A DNA stretch of 64,000 nt from NCBI RefSeq assembly GCF_000307875.1, contig NZ_AJLS01000115.1, positions 121,528 to 185,527 on the forward strand, read 5' to 3'. The notes beneath the pieces were generated by a model, which saw only the letters and a program-made list of their open reading frames with translations, was not told the DNA's origin and did no database searches. Origin of the DNA: Neobacillus bataviensis LMG 21833. Its GTDB lineage: Bacteria > Bacillota > Bacilli > Bacillales > Cytobacillaceae. Of the stretch, positions 25,895-35,062 are shown in pieces. The translations under genes and the position numbers were made by a program. Position 1 is the stretch's first letter; each line of letters opens with the position of its first letter.

Positions 25895-26962
25895 TTACGC
25901 AGCTATCGCTGATTTTTGCCTTTTATCTTTTCGTGCCCATGCGATCACAATCGCGATGATTAGGGCGAATCCTAAATAGCCCATGGTTGAGTAAACTTTC
26001 CCAACCAGTGTGGTGAATCCGACAAGACTTGCGCCAAAACCGAGTAAGCCGGTAACAATGACTGCTGGCTTAAATGATTTCCTTTCTGGTTGAATGAAAC
26101 GAACCGTAAAGGCGTAGAACATTCCAACCGCTGTGTTGTACATCATACCGAGAAGCGCAATCGCCATCAGCACGCCGACTGCCGGGTGGATTTGGTTAGC
26201 CAGCTCAAGTGTTGGCATGGCCACACCACTTACAACATTTATTTTCACAAACATTGCAATATGAATTAATACAATTAAGGCACCTAGCATGATCCCGCCA
26301 AAAACTCCCCCCATGCCTGCTACTTTACGGTCTTTAAGGGTTCCACCCATCACAATCAAAAGGGCAGCACCTGCTGCGATATTATACGACACATAGAGGA
26401 GGGCACCAATAAACCAATTGGATGCTCCTGACGCTTGTTCTTTTGCTAATGCATCTGCTTCAGCAAAGGATATGTCCATGGTAAAAATAGAATAAATTAA
26501 AATGGCAAAGATAATAATCATTAAATACGGTGTCACCATAGCAATTAAATTGATAATATTTTTTACATTTAATAATAAAGTTAAGATGGTGGCTGCTACC
26601 ATGATGATGCTTCCAATCATCGGATTGATGTCAAACATTTGCTCAAATGTCGAACCAGACCCTGCGAACATGACAACGGCTACACCAAATAAGAAGAACG
26701 TAATGAGTACGTCAAAAATGAATCCGATATAACGACCGCCTAAATAATAAATAACACCTTTATGTGATGTTGTTTGTAGGTCTGCCCCCAGCTGTGCAAG
26801 CGTGTAACCTAAAAACACGAAGAATGCGGTAGCAACCACTCCGCCAACCGTTCCCCAAATGCCAAAGCTTGTAAAGTACTGCATGATTTCTTGCCCTGAA
26901 GCAAAGCCGGCTCCAACGATCAAGCCGACGAAAGCTCCACCGATTTGTAAGCTTTTCTTCAC
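25895..26962 (-). CDS. YkvI-family membrane transport protein
   Basis: A 355-residue protein of about ten hydrophobic segments, starting with GGAFVGLIVGAGFASGQEIMQY, the conserved opening of the YkvI family, distantly related to amino-acid permeases of the LeuT fold. It lies 15 nt after the racemase-type gene and closes a five-gene operon of N-acyl amino acid metabolism, so it is a good candidate carrier for D-amino acids or their N-acyl forms. That role is inferred from position only. Confidence 0.8.
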   Translation of the reverse strand: MKKSLQIGGAFVGLIVGAGFASGQEIMQYFTSFGIWGTVGGVVATAFFVFLGYTLAQLGADLQTTSHKGVIYYLGGRYIGFIFDVLITFFLFGVAVVMFAGSGSTFEQMFDINPMIGSIIMVAATILTLLLNVKNIINLIAMVTPYLMIIIFAILIYSIFTMDISFAEADALAKEQASGASNWFIGALLYVSYNIAAGAALLIVMGGTLKDRKVAGMGGVFGGIMLGALIVLIHIAMFVKINVVSGVAMPTLELANQIHPAVGVLMAIALLGMMYNTAVGMFYAFTVRFIQPERKSFKPAVIVTGLLGFGASLVGFTTLVGKVYSTMGYLGFALIIAIVIAWARKDKRQKSAIAA

Positions 26963-26977
26963 GCGAATCCACCTCCA

Positions 26978-28084
26978 CTATTTGTAATTTTTCTTCGCAA
27001 CTGTAAATGATTCCACTGCTTCCCGGTCGATTGCATAACCAATTCCTGCTGTTTGCGGCACTTCAATATAACCGTTTGCTGCTACAACCTCAGGCAGGAT
27101 AATATCTTTTTCCCAATAACGATTGGAGCCCGCTGTGTCTCCAGGTAAAATAAAGTTTGATAGCGTGGTTAAGGCGACATTATGAGCTCGCCCAATACCT
27201 GATTCCAACATACCGCCGCACCATACAGGAATGCCATTTGCTTCACAGTAGTCGTGGATTTTTTTGGCTTCTGTTAAACCGCCGACACGGCCGATTTTAA
27301 TATTTATAATTTTTGTACTGCCAAGCTCAACCGCCTTACGTGCGTCCTCTAAAGAATGAATACTTTCGTCCAAGCAAATAGGGGTGTTTAGCATTTTTTG
27401 CAACTGTGAATGATCAATAATATCATCCGATGCTAAAGGCTGTTCAATCATGGTTAAGTCAAATTCATCCAGCTGTTTTAAAAGCTCTGCATCTTCTAAG
27501 CGATAGGCGGAGTTTGCATCAGCCATCATGGCCACGTTCGGGAAGTTTTCACGCAATGTACGCATCACATCCACATCCCAGCCCGGCTTTATTTTCACTT
27601 TAATCCGTTTGTAGCCTTCCTTCACGTACTCATCCACTAGTGCGACTAAGTCTTCAATTGATTTTTGAATACCAATACTGATGCCGACTTCAATTTTGTC
27701 CTTTTTTCCGCCAAGTGCTGAAGCGAGTGATTGATTGGTTTGCTGTGCGTAAATATCCCAAATGGCGCCTTCAATCGTCGATTTTGCCATGTTATTTTTA
27801 CGAATGGGGGCAAATATTTCACTTACTTCATCGGGATGGTTGATTTCTTTGTTTAAAATTAACGGGATTAAAAAATCCTCCAGCATATGCCAGTTTGTTT
27901 GTAATGTTTCTTCGTTATACCAAGGGGAGTGAAATGCTACGGATTCACCCCAGCCAATCGTGCCGTCTTGATCTTTTGCTTCCAATAATAAAAAGTCTTT
28001 ATTGGTAAATGTACCGAAGCTTGTTGTAAAGGGTGCTTTTAATTTCATTTGTAAATGACGGATGGTAATGTCGGTAATTTTCAT
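26978..28084 (-). CDS. N-succinylamino acid racemase / o-succinylbenzoate synthase type enolase
   Basis: A 368-residue enolase-superfamily enzyme with all catalytic residues of the NSAR/OSBS group at the expected numbers: Lys162-x-Lys164 in KVK, metal ligands Asp189, Glu214 and Asp239, and Lys263 opposite. The context favours racemisation of N-succinyl amino acids rather than menaquinone synthesis: it is translationally coupled (ATGA) to a GNAT gene and follows an M20 deacylase gene, as in the D-to-L amino acid pathway described in Geobacillus. No other men genes are nearby. Confidence 0.88.
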   Translation of the reverse strand: MKITDITIRHLQMKLKAPFTTSFGTFTNKDFLLLEAKDQDGTIGWGESVAFHSPWYNEETLQTNWHMLEDFLIPLILNKEINHPDEVSEIFAPIRKNNMAKSTIEGAIWDIYAQQTNQSLASALGGKKDKIEVGISIGIQKSIEDLVALVDEYVKEGYKRIKVKIKPGWDVDVMRTLRENFPNVAMMADANSAYRLEDAELLKQLDEFDLTMIEQPLASDDIIDHSQLQKMLNTPICLDESIHSLEDARKAVELGSTKIINIKIGRVGGLTEAKKIHDYCEANGIPVWCGGMLESGIGRAHNVALTTLSNFILPGDTAGSNRYWEKDIILPEVVAANGYIEVPQTAGIGYAIDREAVESFTVAKKNYK

Positions 28085-28896
28085 TGTGGTTGTCCTCCCA
28101 GTGCTAACATTTCTTTTTTGACAAAAATGTATTCATTATAGGTTTCAGCTGGCTGTAAACGAACCGCCGCGTATCCTGCTTTAAATAAGCGTTGGAATAG
28201 TGCACGTGTCTGCAAACGCCAGTCCATCGCAAGTTCTCCGCTTGCTGCTTTTAAGGATTGGAAGTCTTTCGGTATCGCCAGTGAATAAGCTGATTGCGTT
28301 AGTTCTTGCTCCTTGCCTGCTACGAATACAGGTAAGCTTTCTTCATTAAATGCCAGTGTGTTTAAGGCAGCTGCGTCTTCGATCGTTGGTACATGTTTTT
28401 CCACCACATAAGGACTGGTTAAATGCCAGTGCAGTTCAAAGCGGTCTGATGGCAATCCTTGGTTGAAGCCGTCCTGCATTTCTCCATAGCAATTTTCAAC
28501 ATAGGTATCACAAATACCATTCAGTTTGGTTAAGTTTAAGTAACCGTTTCGGGTTTCGAGCGGATCGTACGTCCAGTGCATCCTGTCATATCCTTTTGCA
28601 ATGGCAATATCCCGCTGTACGCGTTTCAGTTTTTCACCAATGCCTTGTGAACGATACGCTTCGTCAATACCAAGCATATGTGAGCATACATAGGATTTTC
28701 CATCACGGAAGCCGGCAAATCCATAGCTGAAGCCGATTAATTGCTCTCCGTCATAGGCACCCACCATAATGCCTCCATTTTTTACTGCCGTTAACGTTTG
28801 GTGTGTCGGAATCACTTCGGTGCCCCATACTTTAAACTCAAGCTCTTGAATTTGTTCCATTTCAGCAATTGTTTTTAATTCTCGAATTTCGATCAT
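28081..28896 (-). CDS. GNAT-family acyltransferase (probable amino acid N-succinyltransferase)
   Basis: A 271-residue protein. The N-terminal GNAT fold (about residues 1-150) includes the acyl-CoA loop [13 protein letters not shown]; the C-terminal 110 residues form a second domain found in the acyltransferase that accompanies N-succinylamino acid racemases. It would add succinyl from succinyl-CoA to a D-amino acid so that the enolase can invert it. It is coupled to the racemase gene and two nt from the deacylase gene. Confidence 0.8.
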   Translation of the reverse strand: MIEIRELKTIAEMEQIQELEFKVWGTEVIPTHQTLTAVKNGGIMVGAYDGEQLIGFSYGFAGFRDGKSYVCSHMLGIDEAYRSQGIGEKLKRVQRDIAIAKGYDRMHWTYDPLETRNGYLNLTKLNGICDTYVENCYGEMQDGFNQGLPSDRFELHWHLTSPYVVEKHVPTIEDAAALNTLAFNEESLPVFVAGKEQELTQSAYSLAIPKDFQSLKAASGELAMDWRLQTRALFQRLFKAGYAAVRLQPAETYNEYIFVKKEMLALGGQPQ

Positions 28897-28898
28897 TT

Positions 28899-30029
28899 CT
28901 ATTCGCTTCTTTCTACTTGTTGTAACGCCAGCACTAAGGCTCTTGTGATAATTTGAGCCCCAATTGGAAGACGTTGCCGGTTAAATGTCATCTGTGGATG
29001 ATGAAGTCCTGGTGTGACACCGCAGCCTAGCCCAAGCATCGTTGTTTGCAGCTGCGGTTTTGAATAAGCATAAAAGTGGAAGTCTTCGCCGCCGGGTGTG
29101 ACCACTTCTGGTGCGCAGTTTTCTATACCTGCCACATCGATAATCGCTTGCTGCATAATCGATTTTGCCGTGTCATCGACTTGAGCTGCCGCAATATGCG
29201 CATCCACCCGGTACTCAATCGATGCGCCGTACATGGTACTTACTGCTGCAGCTACTTTTTCAAATCCGACTGTTAAAGCTTCCATCGTTTCATTATTTTG
29301 AGCACGTGCATCCATACTAAATGATGCCGAACCTGGAATAATATTTGTTGCTGTGCCGCCCGCTTGAAGCTGTGTCATTTTAATAGAGGCGGACTGTGTT
29401 GGGCTGATCCAAAGACGTTTGATCCCGTCAATTAAAGCCGCTGCTACTTCAATCGCATTGACCCCTTGCTCCGGTCGTGCCCCGTGAGCTTCAACCCCAG
29501 TAATCGTTCCGGTAAAAAGCTTCGCTGCCCCGTGATACAATGCCGGCGCATATGTCCCGTCCTGCAATTCAACAAGCGGACGTACATGCGTACCGAATAA
29601 AAATTGCAGTGAATCGACCACCCCTTGCCGAACAAGGGCCTTTGCTCCTTGCGCCTTTTCCTCTGCCGGTTGGAAAATGATGCGGACAGCTCCGGGTAAG
29701 GTTGGCGCCAGCTCTTTTAGTAAAAGAAAAGTGCCAAGTGCCATCGTCATATGTCCGTCATGCCCACATGAATGATTAGCGCGGAACTGACCGTCTACTT
29801 CCTGCCACAGGGCGTCCATATCGGTTCGAAAGCCGACTTTAGGTGTTCCTTTCCCAATGTCTACATATAAACCGGTCATATTTTCAAATGTTTGCGGTTC
29901 AAAACCTTCTTGCCTGAGGAGGTTTGCGATATACGCTGTTGTTTCAACCTCACTCCAGCTTACTTCCGGATTCTCATGCAAATGCTCAAAAATCGGTTGT
30001 AAACGTTCTGCTAATTGTTGATCTGTCAT
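28899..30029 (-). CDS. M20-family N-acyl-L-amino acid deacylase
   Basis: A 376-residue M20 peptidase/aminoacylase. Zinc-binding motifs are NHSCGHDGHM, PAEEKAQGAKAL and a late HPQMTFN histidine; the dimerisation domain contains GVEAHGARPEQG. In the NSAR pathway this enzyme removes succinate from the N-succinyl-L-amino acid, making the conversion irreversible. The ATG at 30029 has GGAG nine nt upstream and lies only a few nt from the regulator stop; an ATG five codons earlier would overlap the regulator gene. Confidence 0.85.
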   Translation of the reverse strand: MTDQQLAERLQPIFEHLHENPEVSWSEVETTAYIANLLRQEGFEPQTFENMTGLYVDIGKGTPKVGFRTDMDALWQEVDGQFRANHSCGHDGHMTMALGTFLLLKELAPTLPGAVRIIFQPAEEKAQGAKALVRQGVVDSLQFLFGTHVRPLVELQDGTYAPALYHGAAKLFTGTITGVEAHGARPEQGVNAIEVAAALIDGIKRLWISPTQSASIKMTQLQAGGTATNIIPGSASFSMDARAQNNETMEALTVGFEKVAAAVSTMYGASIEYRVDAHIAAAQVDDTAKSIMQQAIIDVAGIENCAPEVVTPGGEDFHFYAYSKPQLQTTMLGLGCGVTPGLHHPQMTFNRQRLPIGAQIITRALVLALQQVERSE

Positions 30030-30034
30030 CTTCT

Positions 30035-30904
30035 TCAACTCCATCGATCTGCTATAAAACTATTTTGAAAATCATCGAACTTAACACGTTGCGTGTTGTA
30101 GTAGTGTGGATCGTAAGTTATCATTCCCGTTACTAATAAATTGAGGAAGGAAATCAGTGCCGGCATCAGATCAATTGTCGACAGCTCAGGTTGTTCTAAT
30201 ATAAAGGCATACGAACAATGCTTGAGAATCGGTGCCAGCCTCGAGTCCGTAACAGCCAGGATCGGTATCCCCCGCTTATGAAGTGTCTCAGCGATTTGAA
30301 TCGGCTCTTTAAAGTAACGATGCTGAGAAATCACTACGACGATGGAATGTTCATCGATTTCTTGCAGCGTACGAATGAGTTCTGCTGTGTCTGTTTGAAC
30401 AAGCTTCACATTCGGCCGAAGAAAGTTCATCGTAAAATGCAGCCAATGAGCACCTAACTGTGATGCACCAGCACCAACAATATAGATTTTTTCCGCTTCA
30501 TGTAATTTACGGGTCGCATCCTTAAACATTTGTTCATTAATTTGTTTAGCAATTCTGATAATTTTAGAGCTATCTTGGCCCATTGCTTTTTCAATAAGAC
30601 ACTGGTCATTGACAAGCTCCTTTTTAGAGGAAACATAAGTTCCAAGCGTACTAATCGTTGTATGGTTAAAAACAAATAGGGTAATTTCTTTTTGCAGCCG
30701 GGCATATCCTTCAAGTCCAAGTGCATAGCAGAAACGAATGACCGTGGTTTCGCTGGTCCCGGCTTTCTCACCAACTTCAGCCGCAGAATGCACTCCGATA
30801 AATGTGGGGTTATTTAACACAAAGTTCGCCACTTTTTGCTGTGCCTTTGATAGTTCATTAAAATGCATTTCAATCTTATCCTTGATTGTCTGAGTACCCT
30901 CCAA
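30035..30904 (-). CDS. MurR/RpiR-family transcriptional regulator
   Basis: A 289-residue protein: N-terminal RpiR helix-turn-helix (residues about 1-80, SKAQQKVANFVLNNP and GTSETTVIRFCYALG) and a C-terminal SIS sugar-isomerase-like domain (AEKIYIVGAGASQLG, VVVISQHRYFKEPIQ). It is the first gene of the D-amino acid operon. I place the start at the TTG at 30904 because AAAGGAGAGG lies seven nt upstream; the longer frame beginning at 30952 would start inside a perfect palindrome and has no ribosome-binding site. The SIS domain suggests the effector is a phosphosugar-like or amino-sugar ligand. Confidence 0.86.
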   Translation of the reverse strand: MEGTQTIKDKIEMHFNELSKAQQKVANFVLNNPTFIGVHSAAEVGEKAGTSETTVIRFCYALGLEGYARLQKEITLFVFNHTTISTLGTYVSSKKELVNDQCLIEKAMGQDSSKIIRIAKQINEQMFKDATRKLHEAEKIYIVGAGASQLGAHWLHFTMNFLRPNVKLVQTDTAELIRTLQEIDEHSIVVVISQHRYFKEPIQIAETLHKRGIPILAVTDSRLAPILKHCSYAFILEQPELSTIDLMPALISFLNLLVTGMITYDPHYYNTQRVKFDDFQNSFIADRWS

Positions 30905-30932
30905 AAAGAAGCCTCTCCTTTTATTGGTAATC

Positions 30933-30954
30933 AAATGAAGTCTAGACTTCATTT
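30933..30954. promoter_or_regulatory. 22-bp perfect palindrome, candidate RpiR operator
   Basis: AAATGAAGTCTAGACTTCATTT is exactly self-complementary over 22 positions here (given as AAATGAAGTCT and its mirror). A half-site TGAAGTCTAG recurs at 31016-31025. It lies about 30 nt upstream of the chosen regulator start, fitting autoregulation of the operon. Confidence 0.65.
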
Positions 30955-31044
30955 ATAATGTTTATAAATTTATCACAAATTTATTTAAAAAACAATTAAA
31001 ATATTCTGACATGTCTGAAGTCTAGGTAGAGTGTTTGAAAATAA

Positions 31045-31226
31045 ACGGAAAAATTCCGTTTAAATTGGTAAATACCCCCATTTCCTTAAAAATAAGGGGA
31101 GTTTTTCCGCTTATAGTATCCAAATCGTTGGATTTTGTCTTATTTAGAGCAGCTAATCGGAATATCTCCGCTTATATTTGCTTCTTAAGCTTCCTTTAGA
31201 TACATTAGCCGGAAATTCTCCGCCTA
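31045..31226. repeat. Four imperfect copies of a CGGAAA-TTCCGCTTAT intergenic motif
   Basis: In the 410-bp gap between the RpiR gene and the CNNM gene, related short palindromes occur at 31045-31060, about 31095-31115, 31157-31176 and 31209-31226, with shared core CGGAA..TCTCCGC(T/C)TAT. Spacing is about 50-60 bp. Nothing coding is seen in the gap. Confidence 0.55.
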
Positions 31227-31338
31227 TGAATTCTCATACATACCTATATTGCCTGGGCTTGTCATCGTATCAACCGCTTTACACCTGTTAACGCCCCCTT
31301 CCTATTAAGGTTGGTTTCCCATTTTTCCCCACAAAGAA

Positions 31339-31361
31339 ACAAGCCCCATCCCGAGGCTTGT
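31339..31361 (-). terminator. Terminator after the CNNM-family gene
   Basis: Stem ACAAGCC / GGCTTGT with a 9-nt loop and a TTTCTTT tract on the minus strand, directly after the stop codon. Confidence 0.65.
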
Positions 31362-31362
31362 C

Positions 31363-32682
31363 TCAATTTTTCCCTATCTCCAAATACATAATATGGTACC
31401 CGTCCGCTTCATGGACGTTGAAGGAATACCCTTCCGCATCCACTGCTACACTCGCTTTTGCCGTGGTTTTTTGCGTCAAATACCAGCCGCCAATCGTATC
31501 GACTTCCTCTGCGCTTAAGTGGGTTCCGAGCAGCTGATTTACTTCAGAAATGGTCACTTTGGCATCTACAATATAGTGCTTTCCCGCCTCTCCATTCCCA
31601 GATCCAGCCACAGATACCTTGCGAATCTCGGGCACCTCATCGGCATCAAACTCATCCCGCACCTCGCCCACAATCTCCTCAATGATATCTTCGACCGTCA
31701 CCAATCCGGAAGTGCCGCCATATTCATCAAGCAGAATCGCCATATGGGTTCGCTCCATTTGCATCCGGATCAACAAATCGTGAATCGGAATCGTTTCAAT
31801 GATGCGAATAACTGGCTGAATGTAGGATTTTACTTTCCAATTTTGATAGGCACCCTTCTTCATCAGTTTGGAGGTTAAAAACATTTTCACGTTCATAACG
31901 CCGATAATATGATCCTTATCCCCTTCCATCACCGGATATCGGGTAAATTTTTCCGCCTTCATCATTTGCACGACATCTTGAATTGAATCTTCAACTGAGA
32001 GACAAACCATTTCCGTCCGCGGCACCATGATTTCTTTAGCGATGCGCTCATCAAATTCAAAAATATTATTAACATACTTCCATTCATTTTGGTTAATTTC
32101 CCCGCTTTGATAACTTTCCGTCAAAAGAATGCGCAGCTCCTCCTCCGAGTGCGCCAATTCATGTTCGCTCGCAGGCTTTAGCCCAAATAAGCCAACGAGC
32201 ACGCGGGCGGAACTATTTAGCGCCCAAATAAACGGAAACATGATTTTGTAAAAAAGAATCAACGGCTTAGCGAACAGCAAGGTAATCATTTCGGCCTTCT
32301 GAATCGCCACGGTTTTTGGTGCCAATTCCCCTGCAACGACGTGAATAAAGGTAACAACAGCAAAGGCAAGGGCAAACGATACTAGATTTGTAACAGCATC
32401 ATTCAAATGAAGTGCCGCCAGTAATGGATGAAATAACCTTTCCACCGTCGGTTCCCCGAGCCAGCCCAGTCCCAATGCTGTTACCGTGATGCCAAGCTGG
32501 CAGGCTGATAAATATTCATCAAGGTGGGTCACGACCCTATTCGCCGCAACGGCGTTTTTCTTCCCCTCCGCAATCAGCTGATCAATCCGCGATGTCCGTA
32601 CCTTGACAATGGCAAATTCAATCGCGACGAAGAAGCCGGTTAAAACAATGAGCACCACAATCATCAATAAATTGATTAGCAA
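31363..32682 (-). CDS. CNNM/CorC-type membrane protein with CBS domains (hemolysin family)
   Basis: A 439-residue protein. The N-terminal DUF21/CNNM domain (to about residue 190) has three to four membrane helices, followed by paired CBS domains ([62 protein letters not shown], the last the family signature) and a CorC_HlyC domain at the end (about 350-435). Relatives export Mg2+ or protect against cation stress; the name hemolysin is historical. Monocistronic with its own terminator. Confidence 0.9.
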   Translation of the reverse strand: MLINLLMIVVLIVLTGFFVAIEFAIVKVRTSRIDQLIAEGKKNAVAANRVVTHLDEYLSACQLGITVTALGLGWLGEPTVERLFHPLLAALHLNDAVTNLVSFALAFAVVTFIHVVAGELAPKTVAIQKAEMITLLFAKPLILFYKIMFPFIWALNSSARVLVGLFGLKPASEHELAHSEEELRILLTESYQSGEINQNEWKYVNNIFEFDERIAKEIMVPRTEMVCLSVEDSIQDVVQMMKAEKFTRYPVMEGDKDHIIGVMNVKMFLTSKLMKKGAYQNWKVKSYIQPVIRIIETIPIHDLLIRMQMERTHMAILLDEYGGTSGLVTVEDIIEEIVGEVRDEFDADEVPEIRKVSVAGSGNGEAGKHYIVDAKVTISEVNQLLGTHLSAEEVDTIGGWYLTQKTTAKASVAVDAEGYSFNVHEADGYHIMYLEIGKN

Positions 32683-32707
32683 ACCAACAACCTCCCTTCT
32701 AAAAATA

Positions 32708-32739
32708 ACAATCCGAAATCGATGAGGATTCCGGATTGT
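32708..32739 (-). terminator. Terminator after the mechanosensitive-channel-like gene
   Basis: Stem ACAATCCG / CGGATTGT and TTATTTTT on the minus strand. Confidence 0.75.
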
Positions 32740-32751
32740 CTAGGCCTAAAT

Positions 32752-34242
32752 CTATACATTTTCCTCTTCTATTTTTTCGTCTAGTTTCCCTAAATATTTG
32801 GCAGCAAACTCTTTTCCGCCGAGGCCGAATGCCAAGCCAAATGCCAGTGCCAGACCACCCAAGACGAGAATGAACGCTGCGTTTACAATCGAGTGGGCGA
32901 CACCCAATTGGTCTAATGCCATGAACAGGGTAATGGTAAAAATGGCATATTTCGCAATCGCCGCCAACGTGCGCGAGTAGCGCTGCTTTAAGACATTTTG
33001 TAACACACGCTCAACTAAATGGCCTAAGTACAAGCCAATTCCTAAAATCACGAGTGCTGCTACTACCATTGGCAGGTAGGCGAGTACTCCTGTTGCCAAG
33101 GTAACTAAGAAATCTAAATGAACAATCTGCAAGGCTTCGGAGGTAAATAAGAGCACCACGACAATCTTTGCCAGCAATCCTACCAGTTGCGACAGGGTGT
33201 ATTTCGATTGTTCCGGAGTTAAGGAGCCGATTCCCATGTGGTGGAAGATATTGTCGAACCGTAAGCGCCAAAGCATTTGCGCGACCATTTTTTCAATCCA
33301 TTTTCCAAGCCATATTCCAAATAAAATCAACAGAACCGCAGCAACGATGTTTGGAATCAGTGTCATAATCTGATGAAGCATCGCAATCGCCGGCTCCAAG
33401 ATTCCCTTTAAGTCTAATTTTTCTAAGGCCGTAATAATTGTCGGGATTAAGATGAGGATGAAGACGATATTCCCAATAATGGTGGAAAGATCAGCCTTCT
33501 CTAAGCCAACCCGTTCACCGAGGCGATCCGCTCCGATGCTTTTTAAAAAATTCGTTAAAATATCACGGATGATTTTCGCAAGCAACCAGCCGATAAACAC
33601 AATCAGTGCCGCAGCAAACAGCTTCGGAATTAAACCAAGCATGGTTGACAGCGCATGTGAGAAAGGTTCTGAAATCCCTTCAAGATGCAGTGCCCCCAAT
33701 ACCGCCGGTAAAAATAATAACATGACAAGATAGAAAATGGCTTGAGCGATGCCGTTCACCTTGACTGCCGCATTCGCTTCTTTATCAGTCATTTTCCATT
33801 TTACAAGTCTTTGTTCTAAATGAAGCATCGCCGCTCCCTTTTTAAAAAGCATCCGGGCAAAATAAGCAATCACCCAGGCTACTACTAGAATAAGAGCTGC
33901 TTTTAGTAGATTCGGAATCGCCGAGGTCAATGTCGACACCATTTCTACAAGCGGTTCAGCAATGATGTTGAGGTGAAGCATATTGAAAAAGAAAATCAGG
34001 ACGACAACTACTAACAGATAGTAAACCATTTTTCCGATAATCACTTCTGATGCGTATTTCCTTTTTCCAACATTAGAGAACAGCTTGTTATCGAGGTTTG
34101 TTTTCCTTAAAGCCTTTTCGACCGCCTTGCCCACCGCTTTTGCCACCAGCCAGCCAACTAATAAGATGAGAAGTGCTAATAGTACGTGGGGAATTCGGTC
34201 TGTATATATGTACCAGCCTGCCATCATATTGTGTAATGTCAT
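32752..34242 (-). CDS. Mechanosensitive ion channel-like protein with repeated TM helix units
   Basis: A 496-residue membrane protein built from about four repeats of a 'conserved TM helix' module: a long hydrophobic helix followed by an amphipathic stretch with VGWLVAKAVGKAVEKAL, VAWVIAYFARMLFKK, FIGWLLAKIIRDILT, LFGIWLGKWIEK and LGIGLYLGHLVERVL. The C-terminal hydrophobic region (ALAFGLAFGLGGKEFAAKYL) resembles the pore segment of MscS-type proteins, but the beta domain of MscS is absent. Probably responds to membrane tension. AAAAGGAGAG precedes the ATG. Confidence 0.82.
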   Translation of the reverse strand: MTLHNMMAGWYIYTDRIPHVLLALLILLVGWLVAKAVGKAVEKALRKTNLDNKLFSNVGKRKYASEVIIGKMVYYLLVVVVLIFFFNMLHLNIIAEPLVEMVSTLTSAIPNLLKAALILVVAWVIAYFARMLFKKGAAMLHLEQRLVKWKMTDKEANAAVKVNGIAQAIFYLVMLLFLPAVLGALHLEGISEPFSHALSTMLGLIPKLFAAALIVFIGWLLAKIIRDILTNFLKSIGADRLGERVGLEKADLSTIIGNIVFILILIPTIITALEKLDLKGILEPAIAMLHQIMTLIPNIVAAVLLILFGIWLGKWIEKMVAQMLWRLRFDNIFHHMGIGSLTPEQSKYTLSQLVGLLAKIVVVLLFTSEALQIVHLDFLVTLATGVLAYLPMVVAALVILGIGLYLGHLVERVLQNVLKQRYSRTLAAIAKYAIFTITLFMALDQLGVAHSIVNAAFILVLGGLALAFGLAFGLGGKEFAAKYLGKLDEKIEEENV

Positions 34243-34379
34243 GTAACATCTCTCCTTTTCGGTAAGTTTGGTAGATGTAATACCCCGTCATGATGGTTTC
34301 AAACATTTTCAAAATAATGTTTCATCACCTGATTCACTGGGAATACAATCACCAGTTCGAAATTAAAGGAGGAGTAAAC

Positions 34380-34679
34380 ATGAATAAAAAAACACTTCTA
34401 ACAGGCGGACTGGCGGCACTATTGACATTTGGCGGGTTGGCCGGCTGCGGAGACGGGGTCGACCAGGATAACGGCATTAGTGACGGCGAGCAAAAGGATC
34501 AAATTGATAATGATACAAAAAAGGAAGCGAACGACACGTTTAAAGAAGCTAAAGATAATATTGAAGATGCCAAGAATAATATCGAGAGCCAATTAAAAGA
34601 GGATGGTATCGGTGACGGCGTCGATCAGGATAATGGCATCAGTGATGGCGAAAAGAAGGATGAAGTGGATAACAATTAG
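34380..34679 (+). CDS. Small lipoprotein with internal duplication
   Basis: A 99-residue secreted lipoprotein. A signal peptide ends in the lipobox LAGC (Cys23). The mature part starts and ends with two copies of the same 21-residue unit (residues 24-44 and 78-98; core GVDQDNGISDGE) separated by a Lys/Asp/Glu-rich helical linker. The Asp/Asn-rich unit could bind calcium, but this is a guess from composition. AAAGGAGGAG precedes the ATG. Not recognised as a named family; 61 nt upstream of the CsbD gene. Confidence 0.8.
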   Translation: MNKKTLLTGGLAALLTFGGLAGCGDGVDQDNGISDGEQKDQIDNDTKKEANDTFKEAKDNIEDAKNNIESQLKEDGIGDGVDQDNGISDGEKKDEVDNN

Positions 34680-34740
34680 GAAGTTTGCGGGACTTTCTCA
34701 TAGGGTAATAAACTTATAGAACGAAAAGGAGGAATTTAAT

Positions 34741-34908
34741 ATGAACAAGGATAAATTAAAAGGCGATCTAGATCAGGTAAAGGGTGAGGCGAAAGAGCAA
34801 TGGGGTAAGTTGACGGATGACAAGTCAACCGAAACTGAAGGAAAATGGGATAAAGCAAAGGGTAAACTGCGAGAAGGCGTTGGCGAGGTTAAGGATAAAC
34901 TGGACTAA
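34741..34908 (+). CDS. CsbD-family stress protein
   Basis: A 55-residue hydrophilic protein with the CsbD signature: MNKDKLKGDLDQVKGEAKEQ at the start, WGKLTDDK, and EGKWDKAKGKLREGVGEVKD. CsbD proteins are small SigB-regulated general stress proteins of unknown mechanism. AAAGGAGG lies seven to eight nt before the ATG. I saw no clear SigB promoter. Confidence 0.88.
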   Translation: MNKDKLKGDLDQVKGEAKEQWGKLTDDKSTETEGKWDKAKGKLREGVGEVKDKLD

Positions 34909-34920
34909 TGCGGAAAATGT

Positions 34921-34973
34921 AAAAAGAAGAGGCAGGGAATCCCCATAAAGGGGAGGCCCCGCCTCTTCTTTTT
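34921..34973. terminator. Bidirectional terminator between CsbD and nuoN
   Basis: Stem AAAAAGAAGAGGC / GCCTCTTCTTTTT with an inner CCCC/GGGG pairing; T-runs on both strands, so it ends both the CsbD transcript and the nuo operon. Confidence 0.85.
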
Positions 34974-35062
34974 GTTTTGTATAAATACCCCTTTTAATAT
35001 GACCACGGCTCCCTTCCCCAAAGAAGCCACTAAAAGCTGAAGCGCAAGAACCGTCCCCTGCT

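Noticed and set aside
26978..28084. menC (o-succinylbenzoate synthase) of menaquinone synthesis
   Set aside because: The residues allow it, but coupling to an acyltransferase and an M20 deacylase, with no men genes near, favours N-succinylamino acid racemase.
31045..31226. CRISPR array
   Set aside because: Repeats are short, degenerate and palindromic with unequal spacing, and no cas genes are present.
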